32,054 nt of DNA, from contig CACIJX010000005.1 in the NCBI GenBank assembly GCA_902587085.1, positions 1-32,054 of the forward strand, written 5' to 3'. Under the pieces are notes generated by a model, which did not search any database, was not told where the DNA came from, and saw nothing but the letters and a program-made list of their open reading frames with translations. The stretch comes from an uncultured Pelagibacteraceae bacterium (lineage in GTDB: Bacteria; Pseudomonadota; Alphaproteobacteria; Pelagibacterales; Pelagibacteraceae). Both the position numbers and the translations under genes were made by a program. Positions 9,625 to 17,946 of this stretch are shown piece after piece; position 1 is the first letter of the stretch, and each line of letters starts with the position of its first letter.

Positions 9625-10512
9625 TTACAACCTAATAGTGTGTATATTAATAATATTTTCAATACGTTTTAAGGAATTTTCTAAATCTTTTAAATTTTCT
9701 CTGCTCGAGGTAATAAAAATTAAAGTACAAAAAATAGCAATTAAAAAATTTATGATCATAAAAATATTATTGTTGTCTATTTTGAGAAAAACGAAACTAA
9801 ATACCATTATCATTAATAAAGACCTAAATAAGACCTGATACTTAAAAGTGGATATTATTGAAAGAGAATGAATTATAAGACCTTTCAGTGGCATTTTTGA
9901 AGGTCCAAAATATCTATACCCCCTCACAGTAGGTATACTATGAAGATTAGGTATATGTTTTTTTGCTGATCCAGCAAAATTACTCCATAAGCTTTTCTTA
10001 GATGATAATAATAATACATCATTTTTTGTTAAACAGCTGTAGTGACCAAAATTCATATTTTTGCCAGCAAAAATTAAAGTAATTAATTTATGTAATTTAT
10101 AAAGAATTGTAAAAACAGTTCCCTCTGTTCTTTTTTTTCTAGTAGCGACTACTGAAACATTTTTCTTTTCCAATACATTTTTTATAATTGATGGTAAATC
10201 ATCTGGATTATCTTCGCCATCACCGTCCATTAATAAAAGGTAATCAAAGTCTTTTTTTTCAGCCAAATACTTTATTCCAGTTGCGTTACACCTTGTGTGA
10301 CCTTGATTTTCCTTAATATTAATCAAATCAATAGATTTTATTTTTTTAAAATTAAATGAAGGTTTAGGCATTTTTTCAGTAGAACAATCGTTTACTATCA
10401 ATATAGAGAAATCCGCATCAAATATTGTAATATTTTTATCTATATTATCTAATAATTTGAAAAGTGACTTCCAGTCATTATAGCAAGGTATTAAAATTTT
10501 AAATTTTATCAT
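9625..10512 (-). CDS. Family 2 glycosyltransferase (dolichyl/polyprenyl-phosphate sugar synthase-like) with C-terminal TM helices
   Basis: ILIPCYNDWKSLFKLL, IVNDCSTE, ENQGHTRCNATGIKYL, LLMDGDGEDNPDDL; two hydrophobic C-terminal segments. Confidence 0.85.
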   Translation of the reverse strand: MIKFKILIPCYNDWKSLFKLLDNIDKNITIFDADFSILIVNDCSTEKMPKPSFNFKKIKSIDLINIKENQGHTRCNATGIKYLAEKKDFDYLLLMDGDGEDNPDDLPSIIKNVLEKKNVSVVATRKKRTEGTVFTILYKLHKLITLIFAGKNMNFGHYSCLTKNDVLLLSSKKSLWSNFAGSAKKHIPNLHSIPTVRGYRYFGPSKMPLKGLIIHSLSIISTFKYQVLFRSLLMIMVFSFVFLKIDNNNIFMIINFLIAIFCTLIFITSSRENLKDLENSLKRIENIINIHTIRL

Positions 10513-11807
10513 TCTAAATCTCTTACCTCAAATTCAATCATGGAGTCTTGAGCAATTATTTGTACTTTATTCATGTAAATAATTTCACACCCATATTTAG
10601 GTCTAGGTTTTAAATGATAGCATAAATTTCCTGCAAACCATTCGTTTCCGATGATTTTATTTATTTCTTTGATGCCTTTCTGTTCTAAATATTTTTTTAC
10701 TTTTATAGAAACCTCTTTTCCAGGATAATCTGTTCTTTTATCTATTTGAGATACTGAAATATAAGCATAAGCGAACGGTGAGAAAAAAAATAATATTATA
10801 AAAATTGATAAAAAACTCTTAATTTTATTTAAGTATATCTGAGACTTAAAGATATAAATTATCAAAGTCCCAAAAGTTAAATAAAAAGGAGTCATCCACA
10901 TAGTTCTAATTTTTACTCCCATTATCATCGATGTTAATAGCATAAAAAATACAGGAGCTATAGTTGTTAAAATTAGGAAAACTAATTTTTTATCTTTAAA
11001 ATTAATTTTAGGTTTTATTTTTTTTAAAAGAAAAAAAGACATTAAAAGAAAGGGAAACAAGAGACCAATTTGTTTTCCTAAAAAAATTAATGGATAAATT
11101 AAATGATCTACAAACCCCTCTGTCCCACCAGTTCTTTGCAGGCCGTAAGTAATGGTAATGTAATTATTTTCATTTAACCAAATTAAATGAGGTAATAAAA
11201 TTAATAACGTTATTGGTCCGGCAATAAAATAATGCGAAAATTTAATACCCTTCTTTAAGAAATATAAAAAAACAAGTTTTACTCCAATGATTAAATAAAT
11301 AAAAAGATATTTTGATAAAATTCCTAAACCAGCAAACAAACCTAAAAATACATAGTCAATTCCTTTATCATATCTAATGCACCTCCAAGTATAATAAATG
11401 GTTAAACTCCAAAAAGGTAATTGAGCAACATTTACGTTAAATTCTGGTGTCGTAAAGTTATAAAAATAAATACCTTCAAGTAAAAGCACTGATAAAAAAG
11501 CGAGATTTTTATTATTAAAAATTTCTTCAGAAAATTTGTAAACTGCAAAAAAAGCTATTACTACAAAAACTTGACTTAATAAATAATAAGCCCAATCTTG
11601 ACTTCCAAAAATTTGGTAAAATATTTCTACAGCAAAGGCGCTAAATGGTGGATGTTTATTAAAACCCCAATCCAAATTACTTCCCCATGCTAATGCCTCG
11701 ATAGTATCAAGTGGTAAATTTTTATTTGTTAAAGAAGGAATTAAAGTCCATATCAACAAATGACCTAATAAAAACGTGTAGAGTATTTTTGAGTTGTATT
11801 TATTCAT
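10509..11807 (-). CDS. GT39/ArnT-like integral-membrane glycosyltransferase
   Basis: Multi-TM; N-terminal acidic loop DTIEALAWGSNLDWGFNKHPPFSAFAVE typical of PMT_2/ArnT-like proteins; 4-bp overlap with the GT2 gene. Confidence 0.82.
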   Translation of the reverse strand: MNKYNSKILYTFLLGHLLIWTLIPSLTNKNLPLDTIEALAWGSNLDWGFNKHPPFSAFAVEIFYQIFGSQDWAYYLLSQVFVVIAFFAVYKFSEEIFNNKNLAFLSVLLLEGIYFYNFTTPEFNVNVAQLPFWSLTIYYTWRCIRYDKGIDYVFLGLFAGLGILSKYLFIYLIIGVKLVFLYFLKKGIKFSHYFIAGPITLLILLPHLIWLNENNYITITYGLQRTGGTEGFVDHLIYPLIFLGKQIGLLFPFLLMSFFLLKKIKPKINFKDKKLVFLILTTIAPVFFMLLTSMIMGVKIRTMWMTPFYLTFGTLIIYIFKSQIYLNKIKSFLSIFIILFFFSPFAYAYISVSQIDKRTDYPGKEVSIKVKKYLEQKGIKEINKIIGNEWFAGNLCYHLKPRPKYGCEIIYMNKVQIIAQDSMIEFEVRDLE

Positions 11808-11839
11808 AAAAAATACACATAATAATAATTTAAATTATA

Positions 11840-11867
11840 TTGACACGAATATAAACGTTTATATACT
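11840..11867 (+). promoter_or_regulatory. dksA promoter with a 16-bp palindrome in the spacer
   Basis: TTGACA (11840-11845), 16 nt spacer, TATACT (11862-11867). The perfect palindrome ATATAAACGTTTATAT (11849-11864) spans the spacer and the 5' part of the -10. dksA ATG at 11883. Confidence 0.7.
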
Positions 11868-11882
11868 GCCTCAATTTAAAAG

Positions 11883-12302
11883 ATGGTTAAAAAGTCAGTT
11901 AAAAAATACGTTCCGAACAGTAAAGAGAAGTATATGTGTGCAAAACACAAAAAATATTTTACTGAAAGATTAACTTCTTGGAGAAAAGAAATCATTAAAT
12001 CAAATAATGAGAGTGTAATTTTGGCAAACATCGATGATAACGTTTCATCTGCTGATATAGTTGATCAAGCATCTTCTCAAACAGAAAAGACAGTTGAATT
12101 AAGATCATCAAACAGAAGAAGAAAGTTAGTGAATAAAATTGACCAAGCCCTTAATAAAATAAAAGATGGAACTTATGGTTATTGTGAGGAAACGGGTGAA
12201 CCAATTGGATTAAAAAGATTAATGGCTAGACCAATAGCTACACTAAGTATTGAGGCTCAGGAAAGACATGAAAAAGAAGAAAAAATTTACGTGGATAGTT
12301 AA
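11883..12302 (+). CDS. dksA: RNA polymerase-binding transcription factor DksA (alphaproteobacterial type)
   Basis: GTYGYCEETGEPIGLKRLMARPIATLSIEAQERHEKEEK. Confidence 0.93.
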   Translation: MVKKSVKKYVPNSKEKYMCAKHKKYFTERLTSWRKEIIKSNNESVILANIDDNVSSADIVDQASSQTEKTVELRSSNRRRKLVNKIDQALNKIKDGTYGYCEETGEPIGLKRLMARPIATLSIEAQERHEKEEKIYVDS

Positions 12303-12922
12303 ACTTGAGGGATTTTTTCATCCCTTTTTAAAATGTCAAAACCTTTAATTACAGCTTCTCTATTAGAAATTTCTTTATACCACCTGGATAAATTTTTAAA
12401 ATTTTTTAAGCCTATATCGTGCCACTCATGTCTTGCTATCCATGGAAAAGTAGCAATATCTGCTATTGAATAATCTACGGCTAAAAACTGATTTTTTTCT
12501 AATCTTTCGTCTAAATCTTTATATATAGTTTTTGCGATTTTAAAGTATCTGTCTTCACCCCACTCACTTTTACCTGGATTGTAATGATGGAATTGATGGT
12601 GTTGGCCAAGCATAGGTCCAACGTATGCCATCTGACCCATTAACCATTGATTAATTAAATTTTTATTTTTTTCAGGATAAAATTTTCCACTTTTTTCACC
12701 TAGGTACATCAATATTGCACCTGACTCAAATATTGAAATATTTTTGTCGTGATCTATTATTACTGGAATTTTACTGAATGGACTAATAGCTCTAAATTTT
12801 GGTTCAAACTGTGCACCTTTATTAATATTTACTTTTGTTACTTTATATCTGAATTTAATCTCCTCCAACATTATTGAAATTTTTTTTCCGTTTGGAGTAT
12901 TGGCTGTAAGTATTTCTATCAC
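12299..12922 (-). CDS. Glutathione S-transferase family protein
   Basis: N-terminal thioredoxin-like GST domain (SPFSKIPVIID, FESGAILMYLGEKSGKFYP) and C-terminal YSIADIATFPWIARH. Confidence 0.9.
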   Translation of the reverse strand: MIEILTANTPNGKKISIMLEEIKFRYKVTKVNINKGAQFEPKFRAISPFSKIPVIIDHDKNISIFESGAILMYLGEKSGKFYPEKNKNLINQWLMGQMAYVGPMLGQHHQFHHYNPGKSEWGEDRYFKIAKTIYKDLDERLEKNQFLAVDYSIADIATFPWIARHEWHDIGLKNFKNLSRWYKEISNREAVIKGFDILKRDEKIPQV

Positions 12923-13929
12923 TTATTTTTAATTCCTAAACGTGCCTGTATATCTTTAGAGGAAGTAGTGAATTCAAAACGGTATTTTTCATTTGGTCTC
13001 GCTCTTTTGAAACATTCAACTGATGCCAACGCACCTTCGTGAAACCCGGATAAAATTAGTTTTAGTTTTCCTGGATATGAGCAAATATCGCCTATAGCAA
13101 AAATACCTTTTTTATTTGTCTCAAAATTTTCAGTATTAACTTTAATAGTTTTTTTATCCATGTTTAAACCCCACTCGCTAATTGGTCCGAGTTTCATTAT
13201 CAAACCAAAAAAACTTAATATATAGTCGGTTTGAATATCTATCTCTTTGCCGTCATTACTTTTAAGACCTATCGACTTAATATTATTATCGCCTTTAATT
13301 GAAGAGAGTTGATACTTAGTTTTTATATCCACTTTTCCTTCTTTTTGAATTTCACTAAGTGTATGTGGGGCACCTCTAAATTCATCTCTTCTATGAATAA
13401 GTGTTACTTTAGCAACTTTTGATAATTCTAATGCCCAATCTAATGCAGAATCACCGCCACCAAAAATTGAAATTTTTTTGTCTCTAAATTTTTTTTTATC
13501 TGATACGGAATAAAAAATATTTTTACCCTCATATTTTTCAGCATCTTTTACTGATAGTTTTCTTGGTTCAAAAGATCCCACACCTCCAGCAATAATTATG
13601 TTAGGAGAAGTAAAAACTTTATTTTGACTAGTTTTAACCACCCAGTTATTTCCCTCATTTTTTATTTCTTGTACTCTTTCATTAAAATGAAAATTTGTTT
13701 TAAATGGTTTTATTTGTTCAAGTAAATTTTTGGTTAGTTCTTCACCTGTGCACTGAGGTATTCCTGCAATATCATAAATTGGCTTATCTGGATAAAGCTC
13801 AATACATTGCCCCCCAGCTCTATCTAAATTATCAATGACCTCTGACTTTAATCCTTTGATTCCTAATTGATGAACAGCAAATAATCCTACTGGTCCTGCT
13901 CCTATAATTACAACATCTGTTTTAATCAT
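12919..13929 (-). CDS. Ferredoxin--NADP reductase, thioredoxin reductase-like type
   Basis: GAGPVGLFAVHQLGIKG, GGGDSALDWALEL, FAIGDICSYPGKLKLILSGFHEGALA; adjacent to a 2Fe-2S ferredoxin. Confidence 0.9.
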   Translation of the reverse strand: MIKTDVVIIGAGPVGLFAVHQLGIKGLKSEVIDNLDRAGGQCIELYPDKPIYDIAGIPQCTGEELTKNLLEQIKPFKTNFHFNERVQEIKNEGNNWVVKTSQNKVFTSPNIIIAGGVGSFEPRKLSVKDAEKYEGKNIFYSVSDKKKFRDKKISIFGGGDSALDWALELSKVAKVTLIHRRDEFRGAPHTLSEIQKEGKVDIKTKYQLSSIKGDNNIKSIGLKSNDGKEIDIQTDYILSFFGLIMKLGPISEWGLNMDKKTIKVNTENFETNKKGIFAIGDICSYPGKLKLILSGFHEGALASVECFKRARPNEKYRFEFTTSSKDIQARLGIKNK

Positions 13930-13931
13930 TT

Positions 13932-14252
13932 TTATACTTGCTTGGATGGCGTGGTAACAACCAATCCATCTAATTCATCAGAGACAATTAATTGACAACT
14001 TAATCTACTATTTTTTTTTGGTTCAAATGCCATATCAATCATATCTTGCTCTCCAGGTTCAATTTTAGATAATTTATTTAACCATTCTTCTTTGACATAA
14101 ACGTGGCAAGTAGCACATGCCATTCCGCCACCGCAGTCAGCATCAATACCTACGATACTATTTTGAATGGCCCCTTCCATTACTGAAAGACCTTTTTCAA
14201 CTTCTATAGTTTTTTTATTACCTGATGAGTCTATATAAGTAATTTTAGGCAT
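13932..14252 (-). CDS. 2Fe-2S ferredoxin (adrenodoxin-like)
   Basis: Cys ligand pattern DCGGGMACATCHVYV ... LSCQLIV. Confidence 0.93.
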   Translation of the reverse strand: MPKITYIDSSGNKKTIEVEKGLSVMEGAIQNSIVGIDADCGGGMACATCHVYVKEEWLNKLSKIEPGEQDMIDMAFEPKKNSRLSCQLIVSDELDGLVVTTPSKQV

Positions 14253-14270
14253 TTGATTAATATAGGTACA

Positions 14271-14308
14271 AAAAAAAATAGGGCAAGTTATAAAACTCGC
14301 CCTATTTT
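14271..14308 (-). terminator. Strong intrinsic terminator of proteorhodopsin
   Basis: AAAATAGGGCAAGT (14275-14288) pairs with ACTCGCCCTATTTT (14295-14308), 14 bp with one G-U; minus-strand U-run from the A-run at 14270-14278. Confidence 0.88.
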
Positions 14309-14327
14309 AAATAATTAGCTTTTTATA

Positions 14328-15098
14328 CTATCTTTTAGCTAAAGAAGTGTTCTGCATAGCAGCAGCCCAGATAACTAGACCAAATGCTAATTTGTTTACG
14401 AAGTCAGCTAAGTTATAGATGATGTTCAATGTGTTTGAATCAATTCCTCCAGCTAGATAACCGAATACGTAACCTAGTGGGTAAATTGCCCAACCAATTG
14501 TAACTATCATTCTCATAGCTCCAAAAGCAGTGGCTACAGCTTTGTTGCCACCTTTTGACGCTGCTCTTCCAGCTTCTCCAGAAAAGATTTCAAATAGAAT
14601 GTATATCCAGCCTGCCATTCCAATTATGAAACCAACAAACTCTTGGATATAACCGGCTTCACCTAAATATCCACCGACTAACATCACTATTGAAGCTATT
14701 AGTAATCTCCAGAACATTGAAGTCGGAACTTTTCTAATAGCAGCTAAGATTAGATAGAATTCAACTATTTGAAGTGGGACAGTAATTAACCAATCTATAT
14801 ATCTGTATACAGTTGGAGTTTCACCTGTGCTCACCCAAATGTCTCGCATGTAAACGTAGTGAACAAATGCAACAAACTGAATTAGTCCAGCAACTGTTAC
14901 TGATGTTCTCCACGATGCAGCAACTGTATTTCTTTCTAAAAAGAAAAATACAGCACCTGCTAACATACCCATAGATGCTAACCAAAACGTAATTCCTACG
15001 AAATCGTTAGTAGCTAAGTAAGCAGTAGCAGCGTTAGCTGAGCTCGTTACGCCTATAAAGGCTAGAGCAGCTAGTGCAATCATACCTAGTTTTTTCAT
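14328..15098 (-). CDS. Proteorhodopsin (light-driven proton pump), predicted blue-absorbing
   Basis: Signal peptide plus 7 TM; RYIDWLITVPLQIVEFYLIL (Asp97, Gln105, Glu108 by proteorhodopsin numbering) and Schiff-base lysine in NLADFVNKLAFGLVIW. Confidence 0.97.
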   Translation of the reverse strand: MKKLGMIALAALAFIGVTSSANAATAYLATNDFVGITFWLASMGMLAGAVFFFLERNTVAASWRTSVTVAGLIQFVAFVHYVYMRDIWVSTGETPTVYRYIDWLITVPLQIVEFYLILAAIRKVPTSMFWRLLIASIVMLVGGYLGEAGYIQEFVGFIIGMAGWIYILFEIFSGEAGRAASKGGNKAVATAFGAMRMIVTIGWAIYPLGYVFGYLAGGIDSNTLNIIYNLADFVNKLAFGLVIWAAAMQNTSLAKR

Positions 15099-15103
15099 GA
15101 AAA

Positions 15104-15197
15104 CCTCCCTTTCGTTTAGTTTTCGTTTAGTTTAAATTTAAACCGTCCGAAGACAGAGTATCTCCCTCTCTCTTAGAACATGGGTGGGACGGTACCC
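15104..15197 (-). promoter_or_regulatory. Structured 5' leader candidate upstream of proteorhodopsin
   Basis: ACCGTCC (15142-15148)/GGACGGT (15187-15193) outer stem; inner hairpin AAGA-c-AGAG (15150-15158)/CTCT-c-TCTT (15166-15174); tandem 11-mer; GGGAGG Shine-Dalgarno just before the ATG. Confidence 0.5.
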
Positions 15198-15248
15198 AAA
15201 AAGAAAGTTAATTTGAAGCTTTTTCTTTAATAAAAAGTGTTGATTTTA

Positions 15249-15278
15249 TTGACTTTTTTGTTTTTTTTTGGGGATAAT
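15249..15278 (+). promoter_or_regulatory. Candidate sigma70-type promoter of prpE
   Basis: TTGACT (15249-15254), 18 nt spacer, GATAAT (15273-15278), about 35 nt upstream of the TTG start at 15314. Confidence 0.45.
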
Positions 15279-15313
15279 AGTGATTAAAATGGGTTTAATA
15301 GGGAGTATCTGAT

Positions 15314-17212
15314 TTGCAAGGAAAATACGAAAAAATTTACGATTCGTCTATAAACGACAGGGAGGGTTTTTGGAAAAATGTATCTGAAGATATTTTTTGG
15401 TATAAAAAACCAACAAAAATTCTTAATATAAGTAAGCCTCCATTTTACAAATGGTTTGAGGACGGTATTACCAACACTTGTTATAACGCTGTAGATTTTC
15501 ATGTCGATAATGGTCGTGGGGATAAAACGGCAATAATTTACGATAGTCCGATTACAGGTACAAAATACACATTATCATATAATGATCTTAAGGAAAAAGT
15601 TTCAATTTTTGCGGGGGCACTAAAAAATCAAGGAATTAAAAAAGGAGACAGAATAATAATTTATATGCCAATGATACCACAGGCAGTTGTTGCGATGCTG
15701 GCATGTGGAAGGATAGGTGCAATCCATTCTGTTGTTTTTGGAGGTTTTGCAGCCAACGAATTAGCAAGCAGAATTGATGACTCTAGAGCAAAAATTATTA
15801 TTTCTGCATCTTGTGGGTATGAACCTGGTAGAACAGTTCATTATAAACCTTTACTAAATAAAGCTATTGAGATTGCAAATCATAAACCAGAAAAATGTAT
15901 CATATGGCAAAGAGAAAAAGATAAAGCTGAGATTGATCCAATAAGAGATATTGATTGGACTGAAGCTTTGAAGGGAGCTAAGCCTGCTGAATGCGAAAAA
16001 ATGAATTCAAATGATTACGCCTATATACTTTACACATCAGGAACAACAGGAACTCCTAAAGGAATAGTTAGAGATATCGGTGGTCACATTGTAGCTTTAA
16101 AATGGACGATGAAGAATATTTATAACATTAATCAAGATGATGTTTGGTGGTCTGCAAGTGACATTGGATGGATAGTTGGTCACTCTTATATTGTTTATGC
16201 ACCGCTATTTTACGGTTGCACAACAGTTTTATTTGAAGGTAAACCAGTGGGTACTCCAGACGCAGGTGTTTTTTGGAGAATAATATCTGAATACAAGGTA
16301 AAATCTTTATTTACAGCTCCTACGGCAATTAGAGCAATCAAAAAAGAAGATCCAGACGGAAAATTCTTTAAAAAATATGATTTGTCTAAATTTGACACCT
16401 TATTTTTAGCGGGTGAACGTGCCGACCCAGATACAATTAAGTGGTTTGAAAAACTTTCTAATGCTCCCGTCATAGATCACTGGTGGCAAACAGAAACAAG
16501 TTGGGCCATAAGTGCTAATTGCGCTGGAATAGAAAAGTTTCCAATTAAATATGGTTCAGCGTTTAAACCTGTGCCAGGTTACGACTTAAAAGTTCTTAAT
16601 AGTGAGGGAAAAGAGAATAATGCAGGTCAGATGGGAGATATAGTTGTTAAGTTGCCTTTGCCTCCAGGAACTTTCCCAACTTTATGGAATGCAGATGAAA
16701 GATATAAAAAAGTTTATATGTCGACATATAAAGGTTATTACCAAACTTATGATGCAGGACATATTGATGAAGATGGTTATGTTTGGATCATGTCTAGAAC
16801 AGATGATATAATAAATGTAGCTGGTCACAGATTGTCTACAGGAGCAATTGAAGAAGTTTTAGCAGAACATAAGAATGTTGCGGAGTGCGCTGTGATAGGA
16901 ATTGCTGATAAACTAAAAGGTCAACTCCCAATTGGATTAATAGCTTTAAAAGCTGGAGTTGATAGGGATAATAAAGAAATTTCAAAAGAGTGTGTAACTT
17001 TAGTAAGAGAAAAAGTGGGTCCCGTTGCAGCTTTTAAATTAGCTATTGTTGTTAAAAGATTACCAAAAACAAGGTCTGGAAAAGTTTTAAGAGGAACTGT
17101 TAGGAAAATTGCAGACGGGGAAACCTATAAAATACCCCCAACAATTGATGATCCAGCAATATTAGACGAGATTAAAAAAGATTTAAAAGACAATAATATT
17201 TTAAAAGGTTAA
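15314..17212 (+). CDS. prpE: Propionate--CoA ligase / acyl-CoA synthetase (PrpE-like), TTG start
   Basis: 632 aa; YILYTSGTTGTPKGIVRDIGGH AMP-binding motif, WWSASDIGWIVGHSYIVYAPL, HWWQTETSW, and KTRSGKVLRGTVRKIADGE C-terminal lysine motif. Confidence 0.88.
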   Translation: MQGKYEKIYDSSINDREGFWKNVSEDIFWYKKPTKILNISKPPFYKWFEDGITNTCYNAVDFHVDNGRGDKTAIIYDSPITGTKYTLSYNDLKEKVSIFAGALKNQGIKKGDRIIIYMPMIPQAVVAMLACGRIGAIHSVVFGGFAANELASRIDDSRAKIIISASCGYEPGRTVHYKPLLNKAIEIANHKPEKCIIWQREKDKAEIDPIRDIDWTEALKGAKPAECEKMNSNDYAYILYTSGTTGTPKGIVRDIGGHIVALKWTMKNIYNINQDDVWWSASDIGWIVGHSYIVYAPLFYGCTTVLFEGKPVGTPDAGVFWRIISEYKVKSLFTAPTAIRAIKKEDPDGKFFKKYDLSKFDTLFLAGERADPDTIKWFEKLSNAPVIDHWWQTETSWAISANCAGIEKFPIKYGSAFKPVPGYDLKVLNSEGKENNAGQMGDIVVKLPLPPGTFPTLWNADERYKKVYMSTYKGYYQTYDAGHIDEDGYVWIMSRTDDIINVAGHRLSTGAIEEVLAEHKNVAECAVIGIADKLKGQLPIGLIALKAGVDRDNKEISKECVTLVREKVGPVAAFKLAIVVKRLPKTRSGKVLRGTVRKIADGETYKIPPTIDDPAILDEIKKDLKDNNILKG

Positions 17213-17316
17213 TGGAATTAACTATAATTTTACTGATTATATTTTATGTAGTTTTTTATCTTTTGCGTCCATTTTCGAAGAATGAATTAAAAAAATTTAA
17301 GAAAAAGAACAATTGA
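17212..17316 (+). CDS. Small single-pass membrane protein, 34 aa
   Basis: Start overlaps the prpE stop (TAATG). Reads MELTIILLIIFYVVFYLLRPFSKNELKKFKKKNN*: one hydrophobic helix followed by a basic tail. Ends 7 bp before the next gene. Confidence 0.5.
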   Translation: MELTIILLIIFYVVFYLLRPFSKNELKKFKKKNN

Positions 17317-17323
17317 TAAAATA

Positions 17324-17932
17324 ATGAAAAGAATTTTCATCGCTTTTGGACATCATAACACAACCAACTCTTTTAATGCTGCGATTAGGGATAATTTCAT
17401 TGATGAAGCTAAGAAAAACGGTAATGAAATAGATTTAGTAAATTTATTTGAAGAAAAAGAGCAATTACCTTTTTATAATCAGAATATAAACCCACCTCCT
17501 AAATTAGTTTTAGATTATAGAAAAAGGTTGGAAAAATGCTCTGTTATGATGTTGATAGGTAGTTGCCATAATTTAAGACTAAATGCCATCTTAGAAAATT
17601 GGGTTGATTGGGTACTACATCCTAAATGGTTTTTTTCCTATAGATCTCTTATGCCTGGAAATAAATATTTTAAAAATTACGGTTATCCAGTTGCTGGGGC
17701 AATGAAGGGGAAACTTGGTATTATTTCGATTACCTATGGTGGTCCAATGATTAGTTATCAGAATTTTTCTTTTTTTGATAATATTCCATTTAGGCGAATA
17801 AAAAAAGCCGTTTTTAAATTAGGTGGATTAAAAACAAAATACATTCGCTTTTATTCAGTTCTTCCAAATATGGATAATAAAGTTTTTAAAAAACACATGG
17901 AAAAAGTTAGAAAAGTTGCAAGAAGTATTTAG
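17324..17932 (+). CDS. NAD(P)H-dependent oxidoreductase / flavodoxin-fold quinone reductase-like
   Basis: IFIAFGHHNTTNSFNAAIRDNFIDEAKKNGNEIDLVNLFEEKEQLPF and GKLGIISITYGGP are typical of the flavodoxin_2 fold (KefF/MdaB-like). Confidence 0.72.
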   Translation: MKRIFIAFGHHNTTNSFNAAIRDNFIDEAKKNGNEIDLVNLFEEKEQLPFYNQNINPPPKLVLDYRKRLEKCSVMMLIGSCHNLRLNAILENWVDWVLHPKWFFSYRSLMPGNKYFKNYGYPVAGAMKGKLGIISITYGGPMISYQNFSFFDNIPFRRIKKAVFKLGGLKTKYIRFYSVLPNMDNKVFKKHMEKVRKVARSI

Positions 17933-17946
17933 TTCAATTTCAAAAA

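Noticed and set aside
15284-15502. ORF on - strand over the prpE start
   Set aside because: Antisense to the conserved PrpE N-terminus.
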